Source: Chelonoidis abingdonii (taxonomy: Eukaryota; Chordata; Testudines; Testudinidae). Taken from it: a DNA stretch of 64,000 bases. The DNA lies in the NCBI RefSeq assembly GCF_003597395.2, contig NC_133771.1:135467170-135531169 (forward strand). Reading direction: 5' to 3'. Made by a program: the position numbers and the translations under genes. Of the stretch, positions 61,401 to 64,000 are shown piece after piece (within the stretch, counting starts at the first letter, position 1; each line of letters opens with the position of its first letter). Below the pieces are notes generated by a model. It was given only the letters and a program-made list of their open reading frames with translations, was not told the origin of the DNA and did no database searches.

Positions 61401-61578
61401 CAACTTGAAAACTTACCAGATTTGTTGAAAGATTAACAAAATCCGCATAGTCCTTATTTATTAGTTCTACCATGGCAGTTTTAAGGAGTTTGTAATAGAG
61501 CTCCAGATCATCTCTGAGCTCGTCCAGCTGGACACGCTTTCTGCAGTCAGACACAAAGTGATCGACATCAAAGTCTGG
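23159..61578 (-). CDS. COG2: Conserved oligomeric Golgi complex subunit 2, coding exons 2-18
   Basis: COG2 is a lobe A subunit of the COG tethering complex on Golgi membranes, which guides retrograde vesicle traffic and keeps glycosylation enzymes in place. Seventeen exons on the minus strand join to 715 codons plus stop. Every junction is GT-AG and in frame. The product aligns with human COG2 (about 738 aa) throughout, from '[11 protein letters not shown]' through '[18 protein letters not shown]' to '[11 protein letters not shown]'. The helical N-terminal half carries the COG2 N-terminal domain. The first coding exon (about 24 aa) and promoter lie beyond 64000. The gene faces AGT tail to tail, as in mammals. 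No disabling change was seen. Confidence 0.98.
23261..24705 (-). other. COG2 intron 17
   Basis: AT-rich, holding one partial hAT element (24167-24290). Around 23780-23900 and 23940-24060 there is AT-rich repeat-like sequence ('aactaattgcagttaattcac') that I cannot name. Confidence 0.6.
24167..24290. mobile_element. Partial hAT element (CAGTGGTGGGCAACC end)
   Basis: The left end 'cagtggtgggcaacctgtgg' and following 'gtcagggtaatcc', 'acagtttgtttacatg' and 'ccagccaatgggagctgc' match the element at 54820-55080. The right end is missing. Confidence 0.75.
24706..24886 (-). CDS. COG2: COG2 exon 17
   Basis: 181 bp, completes the Lys codon and ends on a codon boundary. It encodes '[20 protein letters not shown]' and '[20 protein letters not shown]'. 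The donor is CAG|GTAAGT. Confidence 0.97.
25220..25430 (-). repeat. MIR-like SINE fragment
   Basis: The reverse-oriented core and head are recognisable in 'actcaaggtcacgcag' and 'gaacttgggtctcctgactcccagtcctg' followed by 'accacactacctccc'. Confidence 0.6.
25559..25698 (-). CDS. COG2: COG2 exon 16
   Basis: 140 bp, ends two bases into a Lys codon. It encodes '[20 protein letters not shown]' and '[14 protein letters not shown]'. The donor is AAA|GTAAGT. Confidence 0.95.
26307..26329. repeat. (TA)n microsatellite
   Basis: About eleven alternating TA units. Confidence 0.9.
26640..26945 (+). repeat. Probable SINE-like unit with C/T-rich tail
   Basis: It reads 'gagactcagggattttggttccattccaggctctgg', a tRNA-head-like segment, then a C/T-rich tail from about 26845. 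The family is not identified. Confidence 0.4.
26945..27112 (-). repeat. MIR-like SINE fragment
   Basis: The reverse-oriented core phrase 'ttgcccaacgtcacacaggaaatga' follows 'cccccatttttcagagaggcaacagag'. Confidence 0.55.
27125..28375. repeat. Unclassified interspersed repeat, copy 1, split by CR1
   Basis: AT-rich ends built on 'gatttaaatcaa'-type words enclose an interior shared with 62590-63515. Shared phrases include 'aagcacctgga/aatca' then 'aaccagct', and 'ttcttcattt', 'aaatcaaca' and 'ttttaatggtt'. A CR1 interrupts it at about 27961-28242. Confidence 0.6.
27961..28242 (+). repeat. CR1 LINE 3' end inserted in the unclassified repeat
   Basis: It starts 'gatgttgtgaaggccatgacactaacaggatt' and ends with the CR1 terminus 'gggctagatggacctttggtctgacccagtatggcc'. 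Comparison with 62590-63515 shows that the host repeat lacks it. Confidence 0.88.
28380..28815. repeat. Pyrimidine-rich low-complexity tract
   Basis: About 435 bp is dominated by C and T on the plus strand, in degenerate 'cccagtctcnttcc' units. It produces a spurious Ser/Pro-rich open frame. In the COG2 transcript it is a purine-rich stretch. Confidence 0.8.
30047..30133 (+). repeat. CR1/SINE 3' tail
   Basis: 'gggtcctgctttgagcagggggtcagactagatgacctcctgaggtcccttccaaccc' in pieces, then 'tattctatgattctatga', the canonical CR1-type 3' terminus. Confidence 0.88.
30905..31047 (-). CDS. COG2: COG2 exon 15
   Basis: 143 bp, phase 1 to 0. It encodes '[20 protein letters not shown]' and '[19 protein letters not shown]'. 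The donor is AAG|GTCAGT. Confidence 0.96.
31591..31663 (-). CDS. COG2: COG2 exon 14
   Basis: 73 bp, phase 0 to 1. It encodes '[20 protein letters not shown]'. The donor is CAG|GTAAAG. Confidence 0.96.
32524..32724 (-). CDS. COG2: COG2 exon 13
   Basis: 201 bp, 67 codons, phase 0 to 0. It encodes '[11 protein letters not shown]', a Ser/Asn-rich variable linker, then '[16 protein letters not shown]'. The donor is CAG|GTTAGT. Confidence 0.96.
33539..33690 (-). CDS. COG2: COG2 exon 12
   Basis: 152 bp, phase 1 to 0. It encodes '[20 protein letters not shown]' and '[12 protein letters not shown]'. The donor is GAG|GTAAGA. Confidence 0.96.
34820..35146. mobile_element. Non-autonomous hAT element, CAGGGCCGG family
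   Basis: The ends CAGGGCCGGTTC and GAGCCGGCCCTG form near-perfect inverted repeats. Perfect 8-bp duplications GTTATGAA lie at 34812-34819 and 35147-35154. The interior is GC-rich with inverted segments (for example 'ggtggacctcccgcagg' and 'cctgcgggaggtccacc'). Multiple overlapping frames here are artefacts. Confidence 0.92.
35415..35476 (-). CDS. COG2: COG2 exon 11
   Basis: 62 bp. It completes the Arg codon and encodes '[20 protein letters not shown]', matching human 'FREIAGSLEAALTDVLEDAP'. It ends one base into a codon, with donor CAG|GTAAAC. Confidence 0.95.
36600..36693 (+). repeat. CR1 LINE 3'-end fragment
   Basis: It reads 'ggcctgtgttatataggatgtcagactacacgatcaaaatggtc' then 'cttatgatctatgaatc', a diverged CR1 terminus. 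Confidence 0.75.
36797..36810. repeat. G14 homopolymer
   Basis: Fourteen consecutive G, a site prone to length error. Confidence 0.9.
37445..38158 (+). mobile_element. Penelope-like element, 3' part (GIY-YIG endonuclease remnant and 3' tail)
   Basis: In one frame the sequence encodes 'LIQCTK' then '[11 protein letters not shown]', the core of a GIY-YIG endonuclease as found in Penelope-like retroelements. A TAG follows (about 37564). A tail ending 'accaataaaagatattacttgacccaccttg' closes the element near 38150. A second copy of that tail lies at about 37596-37690. Confidence 0.72.
37596..37690 (+). repeat. Penelope-type 3' tail nested in the larger Penelope-like element
   Basis: 'acctgaaaagcagctttgtgtagctcaaaaacttgtctctc' then 'caacaaaagatattacctgacccgccttgtctc'. 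It is parallel to the tail at 38049-38150 and splits the coding segment between 'agaaaactgat' and 'acaatacaagacaaaaac'. Confidence 0.65.
39294..39433 (-). CDS. COG2: COG2 exon 10
   Basis: 140 bp, ends two bases into an Arg codon. It encodes '[20 protein letters not shown]' and '[10 protein letters not shown]'. The donor is AAG|GTCAGT. Confidence 0.96.
39587..39868. mobile_element. MITE with GGTATGTCYACACT ends
   Basis: Left end 'ggtatgtccacact', right end 'agtgtagacatacc', inverted with one mismatch over 14 bp. Length is 282 bp. The interior includes self-complementary words such as 'gagctcaagct'. The target duplication is unclear. Confidence 0.75.
41043..41311. mobile_element. MITE with GGTTATGTC ends
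   Basis: Left end 'gggttatgtccacaatgcaat', right end 'attgcagtatagacataac', imperfect inverted repeats. A possible TTA duplication on both sides would fit PIF/Harbinger. It is related to the element at 54474-55105. Confidence 0.65.
42290..42385 (+). repeat. MIR-like SINE fragment
   Basis: A head-like segment 'tagagcagggggctgggagttctagcc' followed by 'accttggacaacttacttcag'. Confidence 0.5.
43317..43456. repeat. (CA)n microsatellite, about 140 bp, with one N
   Basis: A nearly pure CA/TG dinucleotide run. One unknown base sits at 43393, and a C insertion breaks the register near 43413. The Thr/His and Cys/Val frames across it are artefacts. Confidence 0.98.
44817..44943 (-). CDS. COG2: COG2 exon 9
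   Basis: 127 bp, completes the Ser codon and ends on a codon boundary. It encodes '[20 protein letters not shown]' and '[17 protein letters not shown]'. The donor is GAG|GTAATT. Confidence 0.96.
44944..47853 (-). other. COG2 intron 8
   Basis: It contains the Tc1/mariner-like element at 46772-47631. 45000-46700 shows no element I recognise. Confidence 0.5.
46772..47631. mobile_element. Tc1/mariner-type non-autonomous element (TA-flanked, Tigger-like ends)
   Basis: Left end 'cagtaactcctcacttaatg', right end 'tttaagtgaggagttatgg', inverted repeats of about 19 bp with few mismatches. TA flanks lie at 46770-46771 and 47632-47633. The 860-bp interior is AT-rich near the left end and GC-rich at about 47200-47460. 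No transposase motif is seen. Confidence 0.8.
47854..47978 (-). CDS. COG2: COG2 exon 8
   Basis: 125 bp, ends two bases into a Ser codon. It encodes '[20 protein letters not shown]' and '[13 protein letters not shown]'. The donor is AAG|GTAACA. Confidence 0.95.
48611..48632. repeat. Poly-A run
   Basis: An A homopolymer of about 22 nt followed by a T-interrupted A-rich stretch. Confidence 0.9.
48880..49035 (-). repeat. CR1/L3-like tail fragment
   Basis: 'ttattatttgtattagtgtagcacgtaggagcc' then 'ccccactgtgcaaggcacagtacaaaca' and 'tgccccaaagagtttacaa', the same tail family as at 6372-6655. Confidence 0.7.
52807..52986 (-). CDS. COG2: COG2 exon 7
   Basis: 180 bp, 60 codons, phase 0 to 0. It encodes '[20 protein letters not shown]' and '[20 protein letters not shown]'. 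The donor is GAG|GTAAGA. Confidence 0.97.
54474..55105. mobile_element. MITE related to the 41043 element, carrying a nested hAT
   Basis: The outer sequence runs from 'gactgcatctacactgcaatgaac' to 'attgcaatgtagacataacc' and is interrupted by the hAT element at 54820-55080. Its interior shares 'catgtcagctgacttgagct' type phrases with the element at 41043-41311. Confidence 0.65.
54820..55080. mobile_element. Non-autonomous hAT element (CAGTRGTGRGCAACC ends)
   Basis: The ends 'cagtagtgagcaacctgc' and 'caggctgcccaccactg' are inverted. Perfect 8-bp duplications GTCTAATT lie at 54812-54819 and 55081-55088. It is nested in the MITE and belongs to the family of the partial copy at 24167-24290. Confidence 0.9.
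55577..55685 (-). CDS. COG2: COG2 exon 6
   Basis: 109 bp, completes the Ser codon and ends on a codon boundary. It encodes '[20 protein letters not shown]' and '[10 protein letters not shown]'. The donor is CCA|GTAAGT. Confidence 0.96.
55686..57083 (-). other. COG2 intron 5
   Basis: 55780-56520 is GC-richer than the surrounding intron and may be an old element, but I see no ends. No gene is recognised; small open frames here lack homology I can name. Confidence 0.5.
57084..57187 (-). CDS. COG2: COG2 exon 5
   Basis: 104 bp, starts at phase 0 and ends two bases into a Ser codon. It encodes '[20 protein letters not shown]'. The donor is CAG|GTAAGG. Confidence 0.96.
57320..57842 (+). repeat. 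CR1 LINE 3' part
   Basis: ORF2-end remnant ('gaaagcaacaaaaatgataaatggtttagaaaacctgac' in pieces) followed by the 3' terminus 'ggccttgatcactttgaggtctcttcc' and 'tttctatgattctat'. Confidence 0.85.
58262..58277. repeat. G16 homopolymer
   Basis: Sixteen consecutive G near the donor side of COG2 exon 4, about 50 bp from the exon; length is error-prone. Confidence 0.9.
58330..58410 (-). CDS. COG2: COG2 exon 4
   Basis: 81 bp, 27 codons, phase 0 to 0. It encodes '[18 protein letters not shown]' and ends in a Lys run, AAG|GTACAA. Confidence 0.97.
58737..59818 (-). repeat. CR1 LINE 3' part with ORF2 C-terminus
   Basis: About 1.1 kb on the minus strand. The frame at 59162-59488 encodes '[18 protein letters not shown]' and '[20 protein letters not shown]', then 'VQRRATEVI'. 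This is the typical C-terminal region of CR1 reverse transcriptase proteins. The 3' end lies near 58737 ('gaccatactgggtcaggccaatgatcc'). Confidence 0.92.
60140..60320 (+). repeat. MIR-like SINE fragment
   Basis: The core phrase 'actctgtgcctcaatttcatgtgtagaat' with a degraded tail 'aaatcacttgaggtccttgg'. Confidence 0.5.
60545..60610 (-). CDS. COG2: COG2 exon 3
   Basis: 66 bp, 22 codons, phase 0 to 0. It encodes '[20 protein letters not shown]' and ends at ATG|GTATGT. Confidence 0.96.
61417..61578 (-). CDS. COG2: COG2 exon 2
   Basis: 162 bp, 54 full codons, phase 0 to 0. It encodes the near-invariant '[20 protein letters not shown]' and '[20 protein letters not shown]' segments. The acceptor is TTTTCAG and the donor CTG|GTAAGT. 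Confidence 0.97.
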
Positions 61579-62589
61579 CTGAAAATGCAACAAGCAGAAA
61601 GAGACAGGGATGTAAATAAAAAACATACCAAAGAAACAGAAAAGAATTGGATCTTTCCTGTAATAAGCATTCTAAATACAACTAAACTGTTGAGCCTACC
61701 TGAAGCAAAAAGTGCAGCTAATTGACAAACCATACTCTAGAGACAGACGTTAGCTTTCTGGGATCCTAGACTCATTGGGACAGATGATACTGTCTTCTAA
61801 CGTGTATTGCAGTACTGTATTATCCAAACCCCTTTACTGCTGCTTTAAACTGCCCATGGATTTACCTGAAAATATGTTACAAGTATGAGCTCAACCCTGA
61901 AGCTTTTTTTATAAAGCCACATTGCACTTTGTAGCTAAACACTCAGCAGGCATTGTTAAAGGTTTGATTTTAGTCATGTTGCAGTGGAGAAGTTCAAAGC
62001 TTCTGTTAAGATTGCAGCAGGTGGAAAGGAAAACCGAAGATACGGAGATCAACCAACAGATGACAATTTTCAAGAATACTCAAGACTACTAGACAACACT
62101 GAGAAATCAGATTGATGACCAAAAAAAAAATCAATATCAAATTAAAGACGTTTCTGTGGAAGGTGAGAGGACAATGGAAAAGAAGCTGAAGCTGCTTTTT
62201 CACAGCAGATTATGAAATCTCTAGGGAAATGTCATGGAAATACGAATCTACCTTTCAGGTTCATTCCATCCAGACTCAACTGTATTCTCACTCACAGTCT
62301 AGAAAAACCATAAATGATTACAATGGACATACAAACCTGTGCACACAGACAGACAAAAGAGGACACCAATCAACATTCTACAAAATTTCATTATTGATGT
62401 TGATTGTGTTCTCTTCAGACTTCTTGATGCTGTATAGAATCAACAAGAATGTAGTGATTCAATATATAGGCCTAATCAATGCCTAAAAATTAGATTGACC
62501 TAACTACATCACTTAGGGCTGTGAAAAATTTTGCATCCTGTCTGACATATTTAGGTCAACCTAACACTGCAAACATATTCTATTGAAAT

Positions 62590-63515
62590 TGGATGTTTTA
62601 CATTTAAATTACACTTTAAATTAAATACAGGTTTATTTAAAACAAACCTATTTAAAATTAAATTTGAAACAGACACTGTGTTAATGCCTAAACTTATTTA
62701 AACTAAAAGACAAAACAAAATATATAGCAGTCCATATGTCTGCTGCACAGTTTTAAAGAAAGGCAGATCACTAAACTGCTGGATATCATTGGCTAAGCAC
62801 CTGAAACCAGAGTTTGTGGAAATGCTAAACCAGCTTTTGAAAGCAGTAGCCTCTTCCGCAGGTGAAGAGAGTATACGTTCTTCATTTCAATTTATTCAAA
62901 TACTGTAGATCAATTCTATGATTAGCTCAAAGTTTAGAAACTAACTTTGGAGTTACAAAAATAGAACATGTTTTCCTCTTCTAACCTCTGAATAAAAACT
63001 AGGTGCAAGAGGCTGACATCTTCCAGTTCTAAAATCCTGAAATAATGGTGACCAGAAATAATCAAGTCAGTTCATTAGCACAGATATTACTTCCTAGATT
63101 TAATAAAGCAATTAATTTTAAATGCAAAACACATTTTGATAAACTCCTTTTGATTATATACTGAGCACATTTATGGTAGTTTTATTTAATAAGAAATAAA
63201 ATGATATTTTCGTGCTTTTTAATTGAATTTGGATTTCCATTCAAATAAAGCTTGGCCCAAGTCACAAATTAAAAATTAATCATCATCTAGTAAAAAGTTA
63301 CACTATATAATTGCTTAAATAAATGTGTACAGAGATAGCATAGTCTCCTGGTTAGCAAAAAGAAGCACCAAAATTAGTGTAAAGGCTATATTTAACTGCA
63401 AATCAACATGTTTTAATGGTTATCAACCAATGAGAACCAATCTTTCTTTGGCAAATCACTAAAAAGCAAAAATGCAAAACATGACTGAAATCAATTATTT
63501 AATCAATCCATCCTG
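62590..63515. repeat. Unclassified interspersed repeat, copy 2
   Basis: It shares ordered phrases with 27125-28375 in the same orientation: 'taagcacctgaaa', 'aaaccagctttt', 'ttcttcattt', 'tacagaga/gta', 'aaatcaaca' and 'ttttaatggtt'. It lacks the CR1 insert of copy 1. Confidence 0.6.
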
Positions 63516-63831
63516 AAAGAAAGAGAGATACAGAAGTTGATAAGAATAAAGTACAAGGAAACTGAGAAGCAGCACTGCAGGAATGTCATTTGGAAGCAGT
63601 TACAAGCACAAGCATAAAAAACAGACGCCAATCAGATGGACAAGAAAAGGAAAATAATTAAAACAGATTTATGTTTCAAGTTTCCTCCATTACAGATGAA
63701 AAGTTAAAGCTTTTTCTTAAAAACTAGCTTATATTTATCCGCAGTATTTACAGTTAAATCTAACATCTACACGCAAATCTGTGATTTCTTCTCATCTTCA
63801 TGTGTATTTCTCCTAGAAGTGCATTCCTAAG

Positions 63832-64000
63832 GCCTGGTCTACACTACGCGTTTAAATCAAATTAAAGAGCGTTAAATCGATTTAACGCTGTACCCGTCCA
63901 CACTACAACGCCCTTTATATCGATATAAAGGGCTCTTTAAATCGATTTCTGTACTTCTCCCCGATGAGAAGGGTGCACTAAAATTCATATTAACAACATT
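63832..64000. mobile_element. Palindrome-rich MITE, truncated by the window edge
   Basis: It starts 'aggcctggtctacactacg', matching in inverse the right end of the element at 8010-8512 ('accaggcct'). Two perfect palindromes lie inside (63869-63888 and 63910-63933). CpGs are well kept, suggesting a young copy. Confidence 0.75.

Larger units (their letters stand above)
61579..64000 (-). other. COG2 intron 1 (partial)
   Basis: It contains the second copy of the unclassified repeat and a MITE cut by the window edge. 61700-62500 shows nothing assignable. The upstream first exon was searched for here and not found. Confidence 0.6.

Noticed and set aside
61580..64000. First coding exon of COG2
   Set aside because: No minus-strand segment encoding the expected short N-terminal exon ending in a donor was found; it most likely lies beyond the window.
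1..64000. CRISPR arrays, bacterial operons, tRNA or rRNA genes
   Set aside because: The DNA is vertebrate; repeats are interspersed transposons, and the only tRNA-like sequences are SINE heads.

Overview
The window is vertebrate nuclear DNA, most likely from a cryptodiran turtle. Two intron-rich genes lie in a dense field of retroposons and DNA transposons. The turtle assignment rests on four things: a tRNA-headed SINE with a CR1-like tail of the kind known from turtles; abundant CR1 LINEs; many short CAG...CTG hAT elements; and an angiotensin I decapeptide with Val5 and His9. From memory, the chicken peptide has Ser9 and the alligator peptide has Ala9.

Layout. 1-2928: the 5' part of an endogenous retrovirus on the minus strand, with LTR, tRNA-His-type primer-binding site, splice donor, gag and the start of pro; it continues beyond base 1. 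2929-5343: upstream flank of AGT, holding a hAT element with an assembly gap and a MIR-type SINE. 5344-15748: angiotensinogen (AGT) on the plus strand, four coding exons with clean splice sites. 15749-23158: AGT 3' end and the convergent intergenic interval, with one CR1 and two hAT elements. 23159-61578: COG2 on the minus strand, coding exons 2-18 with every junction in frame. The first COG2 exon lies beyond 64000. AGT and COG2 stand tail to tail, as they do in mammals.

The genes are not functionally linked. AGT is the secreted serpin that renin cleaves to release angiotensin I. COG2 is a lobe A subunit of the conserved oligomeric Golgi tethering complex. Both look intact across the parts visible.

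The most unusual object is the retrovirus. Its Gag-like reading frames carry an RG-rich stretch followed by a canonical RanBP2-type zinc finger, where a retroviral nucleocapsid would normally have CCHC knuckles. The same gag has PPPY and LYPPL late-domain motifs. A C7 heptamer lies in the correct phase two codons before the gag stop, where a -1 shift would enter the pro frame. The copy is inactive: it has a frameshift, internal stops and an altered protease motif.

Other points of interest are six hAT-type insertions with perfect 8-bp target duplications and one more ambiguous candidate, a three-level nest of elements, a Penelope-like element carrying a second Penelope tail, an unclassified ~0.9-kb repeat present twice, and two perfect palindromes in a transposon at the right edge. 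All calls are from reading the sequence; no alignment or database search was run.
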